DNA of 64,000 nucleotides from Bacteroidales bacterium (GTDB lineage: Bacteria > Bacteroidota > Bacteroidia > Bacteroidales > UBA932): the NCBI GenBank assembly GCA_016285455.1, contig JAEEQS010000001.1:1-64000 (forward strand), written 5' to 3'. Positions within the stretch are counted from its first letter, which is position 1. Each line of letters begins with the position of its first letter. The notes beneath the pieces are model-generated. The model saw only the letters and a list, made by a program, of their open reading frames with translations, made no database searches and was not told the DNA's origin. Positions 8,638-20,410 of this stretch are shown here, in pieces. The position numbers were made by a program, and so were the translations under genes.

Positions 8638-9792
8638 TTATCTGTAAAGAGACTGAAGACTTTCAACGGCTTTTTGCATTATTGCCTTGGCATTTGGATT
8701 TTCTTCCAGGGCATATGCTGCTTCAAGATCTTTCTTTGCCGTAAGAAGTTCTGTTGAAAGTATGTATGATGCGGCGGCTCCCCTGACTTCAAAGTCTTTG
8801 TCGTAGAGAAGGCACGTTGCCCAGGTTTTCATGCTCCAGGAAGGATGGGTCATCATCCAGTTGATGCCTTCCAGTTTCTCTTCCTTTGTTCCGTAAACAA
8901 ATGTGCGGTAGAGAGATCCTTCTTTCTGAAGGTCTTCCTCGTCCATAATAACTTCCCTGTCCAGGAAAGGAGCCTTGTACTCAACAGGCAAGGCAAGGTC
9001 TTCTTTGCCTGCGCACCAGAAAAGTATTCTCGGAATCATCCAGGAGAAAGAAGCGCTTCCTTCCGGATGGCCTATGGATGTGAACACTCTTCCCTTGCCG
9101 TAGTTGTTTGCCAGGAAGAATGGCTTGCCTGGACTTATTCCGCTCTGGAACTCTGCTCCTGTGTGCACATCGCTGAGCATAAGGGCAATAGGGGCATACT
9201 CTGTTGCGGGAGATTCCGCCAGAGCTGCAGAATCTGCGGGAACGAGCATTGGGCCGTTTTCAAAGAGTATATGAAGGGTGTCTGTGTCTTTGAGTTCAGG
9301 AAACAGTTTTTTGCCTTCTTCTGTCAGGGCTATGGAGCAAAGCCCCTGGCCCCTGGAGGAATGGTCAAGGTCAAAGACCTGGGCTCCGTTCATCCCAAAG
9401 CAGGCATAGTCCGGAGTGTGGCTTAGGGCATAGGCTCCGGCACAGATGCAGAGTATTCCGCCGCCGTTCTCAGCCCATTTCTTTATTATGTCTATGTTAG
9501 TGTTTCCGAGGCTGAACGTGTGCATGCTTCCGCCTCCGCCAGGAATTATCAGCACATCCAGGCTGTCCAGAACACCCCAGGCTATGTTTGCGCTGGTTAT
9601 GTATTTTATGCTTATGCGGGAATCCAGCTGCGCTGCCGCAAAGGCTTCAGTCATATTGGTATGGCCGCTTCCCAGGCCGTCCAGCATTCCAACTTTCAAG
9701 AGAGGCTGAACTGTCTTTTCACGGTTGCAGGAAATTCCAATAAGTATTCCGCACAGAATCGCGGAAATCAGGATTAGAGTTCTTTTATTCAT
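8638..9792 (-). CDS. BPL_N / glutamine-amidotransferase-like lipoprotein
   Basis: LDVLIIPGGGGSMHTFSLG...GGGILCICAGAYALS. Confidence 0.7.
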   Translation of the reverse strand: MNKRTLILISAILCGILIGISCNREKTVQPLLKVGMLDGLGSGHTNMTEAFAAAQLDSRISIKYITSANIAWGVLDSLDVLIIPGGGGSMHTFSLGNTNIDIIKKWAENGGGILCICAGAYALSHTPDYACFGMNGAQVFDLDHSSRGQGLCSIALTEEGKKLFPELKDTDTLHILFENGPMLVPADSAALAESPATEYAPIALMLSDVHTGAEFQSGISPGKPFFLANNYGKGRVFTSIGHPEGSASFSWMIPRILFWCAGKEDLALPVEYKAPFLDREVIMDEEDLQKEGSLYRTFVYGTKEEKLEGINWMMTHPSWSMKTWATCLLYDKDFEVRGAAASYILSTELLTAKKDLEAAYALEENPNAKAIMQKAVESLQSLYR

Positions 9793-9865
9793 ATCGCTGA
9801 AGATTATATTTCAAAAATACAACTTTTTGTAAATTTGTCAGACAAACATTCAAGTTTTGATTCTT

Positions 9866-10663
9866 ATGAAAAGGTATTTAGTTCTTTTTACGGCAGCTTT
9901 GGCAATTTGCCTGGCTGGCTGCTCCGGCAAGAAAACTCAGACAGATGTAAAAACAGTCCCAGACACTCTGGCGGTTGTGGATGAAACCTCTGATTCTGGA
10001 TTCGGGGATCCTGCTGTAAAGGATGTTGTAAAAAAGCTTCCCGCAAATATGATCAGAGACGGCTTTGTGGTTATTTCCGAGGCCGTTCCGGATGTGATTC
10101 TGGAAATAAGATATTATTCAACCTACAATTTTGTAGGCTCAAGGATAGACGGCTATGAGCAGCCTGTTGCCCTTATGACAAAGGAGGCGGCAAAGGCTTT
10201 GAAGGCGGTCAGCGATGACGTGAAGGCCCAGGGCTACCGTCTGAAGATATATGACGCTTACCGTCCTGCAAGGGCAGTGGCTCATTTCTGCCGCTGGGCG
10301 AAAGATGCCGACACTTCAATGAAACGTGCCTTCTATCCAAATCTGGAAAAGGCAAACCTTTTCAAGCAGGACTACATAGCCACCAAATCCGGCCACAGCA
10401 GGGGAAGCACCGTGGACCTTACTCTCTTTGATATGAGGACCGGAAAGGAAGTGGATATGGGCGGCACCTTTGATATGCTAGACCCTTCTGCCCATCCGGA
10501 CTACAAGGGCGTAACTCCTGAGCAGTATGCCAACCGCCAGCTTCTCAGGCAGGCTATGATGCGCCACGGCTTCAAGCCGCTGTACTCAGAGTGGTGGCAT
10601 TTCACCCTACGCGATGAGCCGTACCCGAACACTTACTTCGATTTCCCTGTAACCTTCAAATAG
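9866..10663 (+). CDS. D-Ala-D-Ala dipeptidase (M15D, VanX-like)
   Basis: RLKIYDAYRPARAV...GHSRGSTVDLTL...EWWHFTL. Confidence 0.9.
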   Translation: MKRYLVLFTAALAICLAGCSGKKTQTDVKTVPDTLAVVDETSDSGFGDPAVKDVVKKLPANMIRDGFVVISEAVPDVILEIRYYSTYNFVGSRIDGYEQPVALMTKEAAKALKAVSDDVKAQGYRLKIYDAYRPARAVAHFCRWAKDADTSMKRAFYPNLEKANLFKQDYIATKSGHSRGSTVDLTLFDMRTGKEVDMGGTFDMLDPSAHPDYKGVTPEQYANRQLLRQAMMRHGFKPLYSEWWHFTLRDEPYPNTYFDFPVTFK

Positions 10664-10665
10664 GC

Positions 10666-11013
10666 TCAGCGATTTTTTATGAAACAATAGGGCAGCCAGG
10701 CGTAGAATTTCCGCTTGGCAAGATATTCCGTGTCTTTTTCGTTGGCGTATGCCTCTTTTTCAAAGCCGATTCTCCAGTATGCCTTCCTTGCTGAAAAGCA
10801 GCAAAGGAATCTCACTATCCATTCTAGCGTATACCACAGGTAGAAAAAGATGAAAAGCATCTCCCTCTGCTGGGCGGTATGTATCTTTTCGTGGTTCAGC
10901 GATGAAGGCGGAAAGAATGCGCCTTTGCGCACGATTATCAGGCCGAAAAGGTTGATTGCGATGAAGTCCTTTCCGGCAAAGGGAAAACGTCTTGAATATT
11001 TGACGATTGCCAT
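10666..11013 (-). CDS. hypothetical protein with HEKIH motif
   Basis: LNHEKIHTAQQREMLFIFFYLWYTLEW. Confidence 0.6.
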   Translation of the reverse strand: MAIVKYSRRFPFAGKDFIAINLFGLIIVRKGAFFPPSSLNHEKIHTAQQREMLFIFFYLWYTLEWIVRFLCCFSARKAYWRIGFEKEAYANEKDTEYLAKRKFYAWLPYCFIKNR

Positions 11014-11014
11014 T

Positions 11015-11542
11015 TTAGTTTCCCCAGTCGTTATGATAGGCAATGCCTAAGCTGTCTTCCGGAGCGGCGGCCGTATAGAGAGAATCCAGGTAATTGTTGA
11101 TGGAATGATATCCAGCGCTCAGTTCACTTTTTGGCCCGGCATTGGTGCCTCCTGAAGAAATGCTGCCCTTTTCGCACTCAATGTAAACATGCCATCCGTA
11201 ACCGTCCAGAATTTCCATTTTCGGGCGGTAGGATCTTTTGAGTTTCCAGAGCTGGTATTTCTCAACCATATCGGTGACCTTGGTAATAACTTCCTCAGGA
11301 ACCCTGATAAGATGAATGTCGTTGTCGTAGTGTGAGTAGCCCAGCTGAACGGTTCCGTCTTCCAGCTTTTCCAGTTTGTAATAATCTATAGGGTAAGCCA
11401 TTGTTCCGCTGTAGGAATAGGTATAGCTGGTTACAGGGCCTTCCGGCTTTTTGTTGTCGCCTTCTTCTATGGTTCCAAAGTTTCCTCTGGAACAGAAATT
11501 CAGAAATCCAAGCATACAGGTTAATGTGAAAAGATATTTCAT
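11015..11542 (-). CDS. hypothetical lipoprotein
   Basis: MKYLFTLTCMLGFLNFCSRGN signal/lipobox. Confidence 0.6.
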   Translation of the reverse strand: MKYLFTLTCMLGFLNFCSRGNFGTIEEGDNKKPEGPVTSYTYSYSGTMAYPIDYYKLEKLEDGTVQLGYSHYDNDIHLIRVPEEVITKVTDMVEKYQLWKLKRSYRPKMEILDGYGWHVYIECEKGSISSGGTNAGPKSELSAGYHSINNYLDSLYTAAAPEDSLGIAYHNDWGN

Positions 11543-11564
11543 AATGTATGTTTTTATTTTATTC

Positions 11565-13373
11565 TCAGCGAATTCCGCCGCCGCTGCCTCCTCCGGAGTG
11601 TCCGCCTCCGCCATGGTAGGAGGAATGGCCGCCGCCACCTCTGTAGCTGCTGCTGCCGCTCCCCGCGCTCCAAAGAGCGGCGGATGTTGCAGCCCTTTCT
11701 GCGGAGAGTTGGGAATACGTTGCGGCATTTGCCGTGTAGTATGCAATATTGCTTACAGCGGCTCCAAAGTTGAATGAAGAAGATTCCAAAATGTTTGCAG
11801 CCTTGCTCATTGAGAAATATTCAGGGCAGACTTTCCTGAAATCTTTCCTTACCTGGTCTGCCATTCCCAGAAGAGTTGCAAACACAAGATATTCGTCCCA
11901 GAGCCTGACTTCCATAACCCCACGTTCCTCTATGAGAGTGAAGTCTTTGAGGAAATTCTTCAGCTTAAAAAGACGGGCCAGTTCTTCCTTTTTCGGAGAA
12001 GACGAAGACTGCCTTAAACTCAAGATTTCCTTGGCGTAGGAGTTATTGTTCTTCAGCCACCTCTTAAGTTCGTTTTCCTGGAGGATGCCGTCTTTTCCGG
12101 CGGCACTGCGGAAGATGTAATAGAGGGTGTTTTCAATCTTTATGTCTTTGGCGCTCTTGCGGCCGTCTTCCGCCTGCTCAACGTGCTCTCCGATCTTAAT
12201 TGTCTGAATACCGTTTTCCTCATAAAGAATCAGTTCTCCTCTTTGGAAAAGACGGAGGATGTAGGCTCCAAGAACATTGTTTATTTCTGGAGTTTCCTTG
12301 TAAGACAAAGTGTTGAGAGCCTTGTTGGAAGCAAAGAGACTACCGTTGAAAGGAATCTCTCTCTGCCACGGAGAAAGGCCGCCTTTAGCAAGCCTTTTGA
12401 TTCTAAGCCTTTTCAGCCAAACCCTAAGAGGCTTCAGACTGATTATATATGCCAGATAGGTAAGAAGAGTCTTCAGCTTGGCAAAAAGCAGCACTATAAG
12501 CCCTATTACGCCCACGCTAACGCCCATAGCCACATTCTCTATGGTGTTGGGGTTATCTATGCCAAATTTGCCGCAAATCCACTCGGCAATGTCATCTGTA
12601 AAAAGACGGTCGCTGGAAGGATCATATTCTCCTCCAAAGTTGGCTCCTTCCAGAGCTATGTCAACTACATTCTGGAACGGAGAGTCAAGCGTGTCTGCAG
12701 GATGGATGATGCCTTTCTTGAGAGCAACCATCACTATCATCCTGCTGGAAGAAGTGAAGTTTTCTGTCCAGGCGTCAAAACATCCTTCCCTGAACTCTGT
12801 TTCTCCGTAATAGCCAAAAGCCCAGCCTCTTGCGTTGGAGGTGTCTATAGGAACGCCTTCAACTTCAACTCTTAGGTTAACCTTGTCTGGCAATGGGTAG
12901 ATGCCGGGGGCTATGAAAAGATGGTTGAAGCCTTCAGCCTCTTGGTAAGACTTCATCAAAGAACCCAAAGTGTAGGATATGGTGTAAACTTTTTCTTTTT
13001 GGCTTTCTCCGCCTGCAAGAAGGTCTAGTCCCCAGCAAAGCTCATATGCTCCGTCTCCTTTGGAGACTATGCCGCACCGCCCCGCTTTTTCTCTTCTTGT
13101 TGCAGACACGTCCCATCCTACAAGGCTGTATCCCAGGCCGGTCTCATCGGTGACCCTGAAATCTGAAAGGGTAATTTCCCTCAGGCCGTCCATTGCTATG
13201 TAGCACTCGCTTCCCTTGGAAGTGATGGTCATCCTGCGGGTTTCAGTAACAAGAGCGTCCCCGTTGTCTCTGACATTTACAACCAGCTCCAGATCTTTCA
13301 AATAGGGCTGGCCTGCCGCTGAAAAAGACAGCAGCAGGAAAAGGGCCAGAATCGCAACGGGGAGTCTTTTCAT
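11565..13373 (-). CDS. DUF2207 domain membrane protein, Gly-rich C-terminus
   Basis: signal peptide, DUF2207-like region, TM segments, SSYRGGGGHSSYHGGGGHSGGGSGGG tail; start overlaps LemA stop (TAATG). Confidence 0.85.
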   Translation of the reverse strand: MKRLPVAILALFLLLSFSAAGQPYLKDLELVVNVRDNGDALVTETRRMTITSKGSECYIAMDGLREITLSDFRVTDETGLGYSLVGWDVSATRREKAGRCGIVSKGDGAYELCWGLDLLAGGESQKEKVYTISYTLGSLMKSYQEAEGFNHLFIAPGIYPLPDKVNLRVEVEGVPIDTSNARGWAFGYYGETEFREGCFDAWTENFTSSSRMIVMVALKKGIIHPADTLDSPFQNVVDIALEGANFGGEYDPSSDRLFTDDIAEWICGKFGIDNPNTIENVAMGVSVGVIGLIVLLFAKLKTLLTYLAYIISLKPLRVWLKRLRIKRLAKGGLSPWQREIPFNGSLFASNKALNTLSYKETPEINNVLGAYILRLFQRGELILYEENGIQTIKIGEHVEQAEDGRKSAKDIKIENTLYYIFRSAAGKDGILQENELKRWLKNNNSYAKEILSLRQSSSSPKKEELARLFKLKNFLKDFTLIEERGVMEVRLWDEYLVFATLLGMADQVRKDFRKVCPEYFSMSKAANILESSSFNFGAAVSNIAYYTANAATYSQLSAERAATSAALWSAGSGSSSYRGGGGHSSYHGGGGHSGGGSGGGIR

Positions 13374-13918
13374 TAGCCTATTGGAGGGAAGTCCTTCTTG
13401 CTTTCGTCTGACTGGAGATACTCTCTCTTTCCGAAATGCAGCAAATTGGCTACAAACGAACTCGGCCACTGCCTTACCATACGGTTCATCTTGGTGGCGC
13501 AGTCGTTGTAAACCATACGGCTCAGCCTAACGTTCTCCTCATAGCCTCTGATGGAAGCCATAGTGTCTTTGTAAACGTCTGCAGCCTGGAGCTGAGGATA
13601 CTGCTCTCCGATAGCCATCAGTCTTCCTAAAACCTGTCCAATGGCATTCTGCTGATTGTTAATATCTTCTGCAGTTGAAACGTTATTCATTCTCCTCTGG
13701 GCGATGGTTTCAACCATTGTGTCGTGCTCGTGCTTTGCATATTGCTCGGTGAGCTTTACCAAAGCGGAAACGGCATCCCATCTGGTGTTCAGCTGAACTG
13801 CAATCTGGCTTATGGCGTTGTTGGCCTTCTCATCCAGATTAACCAGGTTTCTCTGCGTAGAATAGATGTACAGTCCAACAATCACCAGGATTGCGACTAT
13901 AATAATCACGGCAATCAT
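13373..13918 (-). CDS. LemA family protein
   Basis: YSTQRNLVNLDEKANNAISQIAVQLNTRWDAVSALVKLTEQYAKHE. Confidence 0.93.
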   Translation of the reverse strand: MIAVIIIVAILVIVGLYIYSTQRNLVNLDEKANNAISQIAVQLNTRWDAVSALVKLTEQYAKHEHDTMVETIAQRRMNNVSTAEDINNQQNAIGQVLGRLMAIGEQYPQLQAADVYKDTMASIRGYEENVRLSRMVYNDCATKMNRMVRQWPSSFVANLLHFGKREYLQSDESKKDFPPIG

Positions 13919-13943
13919 CTTGTATCGAGTTTAAGGTTTATTA

Positions 13944-15389
13944 TCAATATTTTTCAGTCAGGCATTTGCGGCCCTGGTAGTTGACTTTCTTCATCTTTTC
14001 CAGATATTTCATCAGTATGTCTGCAGTCAGGGCGTTAATATCTTCTCCCTGATTGTCATCTGGAAGATCGCTGGTAATGATGGCATATGAATTAGCAATC
14101 ACCTTGTAGGTCTTCTTAGGGTTCAGAGGCTTTCCGTCCGGCCCAAAAATCTTGAGGTCCTTGATGCCGCTCTGCTCCTTGTCTGTGTAGGTGACTTCGC
14201 AGCTGCAGCCGGAAGTGAACGGGAATCCGTGAGAATCCTGGCTCTTGCAGGCTATGAGCATATCGTGGAGCTGCGCTCCCGTAACGTTCACAACAACAGC
14301 GGTGTTGCCAAACGGATCCAGACGGAGCACGTCACTTACCGTAAAGTCTCCTGCAGGATGGTCTTCGTACCTTACTCCGCCGGCATTGCAATAGGCTATG
14401 TCGGCTCCGCTGAAATCTTTCAGAGCGTCGCACATCAGGATTCCAAGCTCCTCGTAGCTTGAGAAAGGAGCCTCGGCCTGCGCAAGCACTCTCTGGAATT
14501 CAGGATTGTCGCTGAAGAAATCCAGAAGAGCCTTTGACGCAACGTTTGTCTTAGGATAATTGGCAACGTCTATGTTAGTTGCGCTCTTGCCTGTAACCTT
14601 TCCGTTTTCCACAACGAGTACCGTGTGGGTAAGCTTTTTGAGCTTGTTCACGTTCTGGGTGATCAGCACTCCGTTATGAAGTTCTCCTCCGTCTATCTGT
14701 GTGTGGGAATGTCCGCCGATTATAAGGTCAAATTCAGGGAACTTCTTTGCAACTTCCACGTCTTCGTCATATCCTATGTGAGACAGCAGAATGAATACGT
14801 CGCACTCGTTTCTCAGCCAGAGATACTTTTTGATTGTTTCTTCTGCCTGGGCAAACCTCATTCCCTTTACGTTGTTCGGATGAGTTGAAGGTATGCCGTT
14901 GAACTCGGCTTCCACAACTCCCAGTATGCAGATTTTAACGCCCTTTACATAGTAGAACTTGTAAGGCTCGTACTGGATTCCCAGATCCTGGTCTGTAAAG
15001 ATGTTGGCGCAGATATAAGGGAAAACAGACTCGTTGATATTCCTTGCAAGGCCGGCCTGTCCTGAGTCAAACTCGTGGTTTCCAAAGGCGGAGCAGAGAA
15101 ATCCCATCTGGTTCATCAGCGCTACCATAGGATAGGACGGGTCCGAATACATATCGTTTACAGGATTACCAGTGCGATTGTCTCCGGCGCTTATTACCAA
15201 CAGGCTTTTGTCTATTGCCCTGAGGCTATCTACGATGGCTGCCATCTTTGGCATATTCTCAATTGCGGCGTGCACGTCATTTACAGACACTATGTTGATG
15301 TCTGTCTTGTAAGATGCCCTGACTCCGTTCTGCCCGTAGGCAATGCCTGCAAAAGCCAGAGCAAGAAGCATTGTTAGAACTCTCTTCAT
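13944..15389 (-). CDS. 5'-nucleotidase / metallophosphatase family protein
   Basis: INIVSVNDVHAAIENMPKMAAIV, GNHEFD, GGHSHTQ. Confidence 0.9.
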   Translation of the reverse strand: MKRVLTMLLALAFAGIAYGQNGVRASYKTDINIVSVNDVHAAIENMPKMAAIVDSLRAIDKSLLVISAGDNRTGNPVNDMYSDPSYPMVALMNQMGFLCSAFGNHEFDSGQAGLARNINESVFPYICANIFTDQDLGIQYEPYKFYYVKGVKICILGVVEAEFNGIPSTHPNNVKGMRFAQAEETIKKYLWLRNECDVFILLSHIGYDEDVEVAKKFPEFDLIIGGHSHTQIDGGELHNGVLITQNVNKLKKLTHTVLVVENGKVTGKSATNIDVANYPKTNVASKALLDFFSDNPEFQRVLAQAEAPFSSYEELGILMCDALKDFSGADIAYCNAGGVRYEDHPAGDFTVSDVLRLDPFGNTAVVVNVTGAQLHDMLIACKSQDSHGFPFTSGCSCEVTYTDKEQSGIKDLKIFGPDGKPLNPKKTYKVIANSYAIITSDLPDDNQGEDINALTADILMKYLEKMKKVNYQGRKCLTEKY

Positions 15390-15393
15390 AACT

Positions 15394-15591
15394 CTAGAAT
15401 TTGAAGGTTATGCTCTGTCCCTCTTTAAGAGGAGAATCGTCACCGATTTCGTGTCCTCTTCCGTCGAAGACTTTGATTTCTCCCAACTTGGAAGCGTCCA
15501 TCTTCTTTTTCAGGATATACCTCAATATGGCGTGCTTTGCTGTTGCGCCTTTGAATATCCTTACCTCTTCCTTGTTAACTTTTACTATCAT
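15394..15591 (-). CDS. small beta-grasp-like protein (65 aa)
   Basis: IVKVNKEEVRIFKGATAKHAILRY...LKEGQSITFKF. Confidence 0.5.
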   Translation of the reverse strand: MIVKVNKEEVRIFKGATAKHAILRYILKKKMDASKLGEIKVFDGRGHEIGDDSPLKEGQSITFKF

Positions 15592-15603
15592 GGCAAAAAA
15601 GTT

Positions 15604-17025
15604 TTATTGTCCGTTGTTTTTCTGCTGCTCCTGCATCTTCTTGAATTCCTGGAATTGCTTCCACTGCTCGAATTCCTTCTGCTGCTCAGGCGTCATCTGT
15701 GGAGGAGCTTGCTGCTGAGGCTGTTCAGGCTGAGGAGGCTGCTGGTACTGCGGTATCTGGATTTCAGGTACAGGAGGAACTTCTGGTCCCTGCGGAGCAT
15801 TTACGTTTGCAGCTTTCCTTTTCTTTGACCTTCTGACAAGCAGGAATATAAGCGCTGCTGCAATTACCAGGAGTATGATTCCAAGCACAGGCCGGTATCT
15901 GATCCAGGCTATCGCAATTACGATCAGAGACCATACGAGGCCTATAATTCCGCAAACAAGTCCAAGTCCGGTTTCAACAATCTGGCCGAGGAACGGCAGA
16001 ACTTTCAGAAGCGTAGGAACTATGCTTACTATGCTCCTCAGGCCGCCAATGACGATAAGAATTCCCAGGATCCTGAGCAGCCAGGTAATCAGTTTGTTGG
16101 TGGCGTGCTCGCTGTCGAACATTTCCTCTGCGGTGTTTTCTCCCATATACAGAAGGTCCAGCTTGTAGCCGTTCTTTGCCTTGTAATAGGTGAAGGTGTC
16201 TCCAGCAACTTTTGCAATCAGGGAAACCTTGCTCGGCATGTCCTTGGTGAAGGTAATCTTCACGTCTCCCACTTCCGGCACGTTAGGGTTGCGGCCAATG
16301 TAAACCACGTTGCCCTGGGTATGGACAATAGCCGCTGAATCCGGAACAAGGTCAAGCAAGCCGCCCCTGGACAGGAATGCCTTGGCGTTGTCTCTTGCAG
16401 CCTTGTCCATTTGTTTTGAAAGGTCGGCATCCAGAGCCGCTGCCAATGGCTGCTCGTTATGGAAAGATCCAACCTGTGAAGAATTCAGCCTGTAGGCTCC
16501 GAAAGTCACGTTCTCGGCAGCGCTGGAAGCGTCTTCAACAGTCTGGTACACAAAATTCAGGGCCTGGTAGTCAGGATCCTTGAATTCCGCCGAATTTATC
16601 GGTGAACCGCTCCATTCCTTTGTATATGTGTAGGTGTGCGTGGTTTCCTGAGCTCCGCCTATCTTGTCTTTCTTCTCTGTCTTTTCGTGCTCTATCCACT
16701 GGTAGTATTCCACATTTCTGTGGATTTTTACTGCCACCGCTCCAAGGTTGAAGGTTCCGTCTGAAAGGGAGTCTGTAGTGGTTGCCAGCGCTACCGCATG
16801 TACCAGCTGCCCGTCCAGCTGGGGATCCTGAACGGCAGGGTTTGCCATTTCCACATAGTTTTTCTGCCCTTCCTTGAGCATATCAGATGTCTTTACCGCC
16901 CTGCCTTCGTTCCACCAAAGGAGGATGGTTCCGCCAATGAACATCAGGATGCCGATCAAAACGCCACCCAGTGAATTCTTTAGTCTTGTCCCGTATCCTG
17001 TACGGGTAACTTCCGTGTAAGCCAT
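15604..17025 (-). CDS. TMEM43 family membrane protein
   Basis: SLGGVLIGILMFIGGTILLWWNEGRAVKTSDMLKEGQ...; Pro/Gln-rich tail. Confidence 0.8.
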   Translation of the reverse strand: MAYTEVTRTGYGTRLKNSLGGVLIGILMFIGGTILLWWNEGRAVKTSDMLKEGQKNYVEMANPAVQDPQLDGQLVHAVALATTTDSLSDGTFNLGAVAVKIHRNVEYYQWIEHEKTEKKDKIGGAQETTHTYTYTKEWSGSPINSAEFKDPDYQALNFVYQTVEDASSAAENVTFGAYRLNSSQVGSFHNEQPLAAALDADLSKQMDKAARDNAKAFLSRGGLLDLVPDSAAIVHTQGNVVYIGRNPNVPEVGDVKITFTKDMPSKVSLIAKVAGDTFTYYKAKNGYKLDLLYMGENTAEEMFDSEHATNKLITWLLRILGILIVIGGLRSIVSIVPTLLKVLPFLGQIVETGLGLVCGIIGLVWSLIVIAIAWIRYRPVLGIILLVIAAALIFLLVRRSKKRKAANVNAPQGPEVPPVPEIQIPQYQQPPQPEQPQQQAPPQMTPEQQKEFEQWKQFQEFKKMQEQQKNNGQ

Positions 17026-17125
17026 TTCAGTTTTAGGTTTATCTAGTTAATAATTTGTTGCGGTTTTATTCAACTTCAAAATTAACGAAAAAAACATAAA
17101 GATTTTTATTCTCCTGTTTTTGTTG

Positions 17126-18673
<1,548 letters not shown>

Positions 18674-18678
18674 GCAAA

Positions 18679-18924
18679 ATGGAAAAACTTCAGCTGAATA
18701 TAATATCGCCGGAAAAATCGCTGTTCAAGGGAGAAGTCTCCAGGGTAACTCTTCCCGGAACCCTGGCGCCTTTTACCATATTGCCGGACCACGCGCCAAT
18801 CATAACTTCTCTAGAAAAGGGAAAGATTGTGTTCACCGATGGGGAAGGCAACTCTCAGGAAGTTGAAATAGAAGGAGGCTTTGCCGAGATGAGCAATGGA
18901 ACGGTAACTGTATGCATCTGCTAG
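18679..18924 (+). CDS. atpC: ATP synthase subunit epsilon (short)
   Basis: LPGTLAPFTILPDHAPIITSL; follows atpD. Confidence 0.95.
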   Translation: MEKLQLNIISPEKSLFKGEVSRVTLPGTLAPFTILPDHAPIITSLEKGKIVFTDGEGNSQEVEIEGGFAEMSNGTVTVCIC

Positions 18925-18925
18925 A

Positions 18926-19306
18926 ATGGAACTTGGAATAAGGAAATATATCATTGGAATTCTCATCTGCCTGGTCGGTGTGGCGGCTCTGGCTATGGGA
19001 GCCGCATATATGTGGTTCCCTGAGGCTATGTCCTGGAAGATTACTGTTTTGGCAGCCGTGTTCTTTGCCGTAAGCGTATTGGGCATACTGATGCTGAACC
19101 GCTACTCCAAGAAAGGAGACAGGACTCTGGTTTCAGGCTATATGGCGGTAAAGGGAATTAGGATGGTTATATTTGTGGGCGTTCTGCTAGTTTTCTTCCT
19201 TATGGATAGAAGCTCAGTCAAATGGGTAACAGCCGCATTCATCCTTTTCTACATTACGATGCTGGTGTTTGACACAATTTATTTTTCAAAGAAATTCAAG
19301 AAGTAA
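18926..19306 (+). CDS. membrane protein in the ATP synthase operon (AtpI-like position)
   Basis: four predicted TM segments between atpC and atpB. Confidence 0.7.
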   Translation: MELGIRKYIIGILICLVGVAALAMGAAYMWFPEAMSWKITVLAAVFFAVSVLGILMLNRYSKKGDRTLVSGYMAVKGIRMVIFVGVLLVFFLMDRSSVKWVTAAFILFYITMLVFDTIYFSKKFKK

Positions 19307-20382
19307 TGCGCAGGGCTTTGATCATAATCGCGATGCTGTTGGCGGGATGCGTTTTCTTCCCGACCAGGAGCTTTGCATCTCCTTCCGAGGAAGGCGAGCC
19401 GATCAATGTCCAGCACATAATCTTTGAACATATGCTAGACTCCTATTCCTGGCACATAACCAAGATAGGGGAAAAGGATGTGGTAATTTACCTTCCTGTC
19501 ATACTTTACAGCAAGACAAGCGGATGGCACGTGTTCTCATCCAGAAGGCTTCACGAAAACGGTGGAAGCTACGAGGGCTTCTACCCTGCTCCTGAAGACG
19601 GGCCTCACGCCTACAAGCTGATGGAGAAGATGAGCGACGGCTCTATGGTAAGGCCTATAGACCTGAGTCTTACAAAAATGAGCCTTGCCCTGCTTATAAA
19701 CGGAGCCATACTTCTTCTGATATTCCTTCCTGCAGCAAGATGGTACAGAAAACATCGCGGAGACAAAACGGCTGTCCCGACCAAATACGTGAGCTTTGTG
19801 GAAATGATTGTGGCGATGGTGGAAGACGGAATCATAAAGCCTTGCGTGGGAGAAAACTACAGGAAATTCTCCCCGTATCTCCTGACGGCATTCTTCTTCA
19901 TCTTCACCTGCAACCTTATGAGCCTTCTCCCGATATTCCCTGGCGGAGTGGGAGTTACGGCAAACCTCAGCATCACCCTGTTCCTTGCCCTCTGCACCTT
20001 CATAGCGGTGAACGTGTTCGGTACAAAGGAATACTGGAAGGAAATCATCTGGCCCGATGTGCCAACTTGGCTCAAGGCTCCGATACCTATTATGCCGTTC
20101 ATTGAGTTCATAGGCATTTTCACCAAGCCTATAGCCCTTATGATAAGGCTCTTTGCCAATATGCTCGGCGGCCATATGGCTATGCTGGTGCTTACAGTGC
20201 TGATTTTCATAGGCTTTAGCGTTGGCACAACTATGGGAAGTTCAATGACTTTCCTTAGCGTGCTGTTCAACATATTTATGTATGCCCTGGAACTTCTGGT
20301 GGCATACATCCAGGCATATGTATTTACCCTCCTGAGCGCGGTCTTCATAGGCTCCGCTCAGATTTACCACCATAAGAAATAA
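19306..20382 (+). CDS. atpB: ATP synthase F0 subunit a
   Basis: IRLFANMLGGHMAMLVL...LELLVAYIQAYVFTLLSAVFIGSA. Confidence 0.97.
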   Translation: MRRALIIIAMLLAGCVFFPTRSFASPSEEGEPINVQHIIFEHMLDSYSWHITKIGEKDVVIYLPVILYSKTSGWHVFSSRRLHENGGSYEGFYPAPEDGPHAYKLMEKMSDGSMVRPIDLSLTKMSLALLINGAILLLIFLPAARWYRKHRGDKTAVPTKYVSFVEMIVAMVEDGIIKPCVGENYRKFSPYLLTAFFFIFTCNLMSLLPIFPGGVGVTANLSITLFLALCTFIAVNVFGTKEYWKEIIWPDVPTWLKAPIPIMPFIEFIGIFTKPIALMIRLFANMLGGHMAMLVLTVLIFIGFSVGTTMGSSMTFLSVLFNIFMYALELLVAYIQAYVFTLLSAVFIGSAQIYHHKK

Positions 20383-20410
20383 AGTATAAACATTTAAATA
20401 ACAGTAAATT

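Noticed and set aside
12183-12875. 230-aa plus-strand ORF opposite the DUF2207 gene
   Set aside because: Antisense shadow with no start signal or domain.
18679-18924. atpC truncated (81 aa, no C-terminal helices)
   Set aside because: A short epsilon subunit is my recollection of the norm in Bacteroidetes; not evidence of damage.
19537-20175. His/Glu-rich 212-aa minus-strand ORF opposite atpB
   Set aside because: Composition reflects the reverse complement of membrane-helix codons; no independent support.
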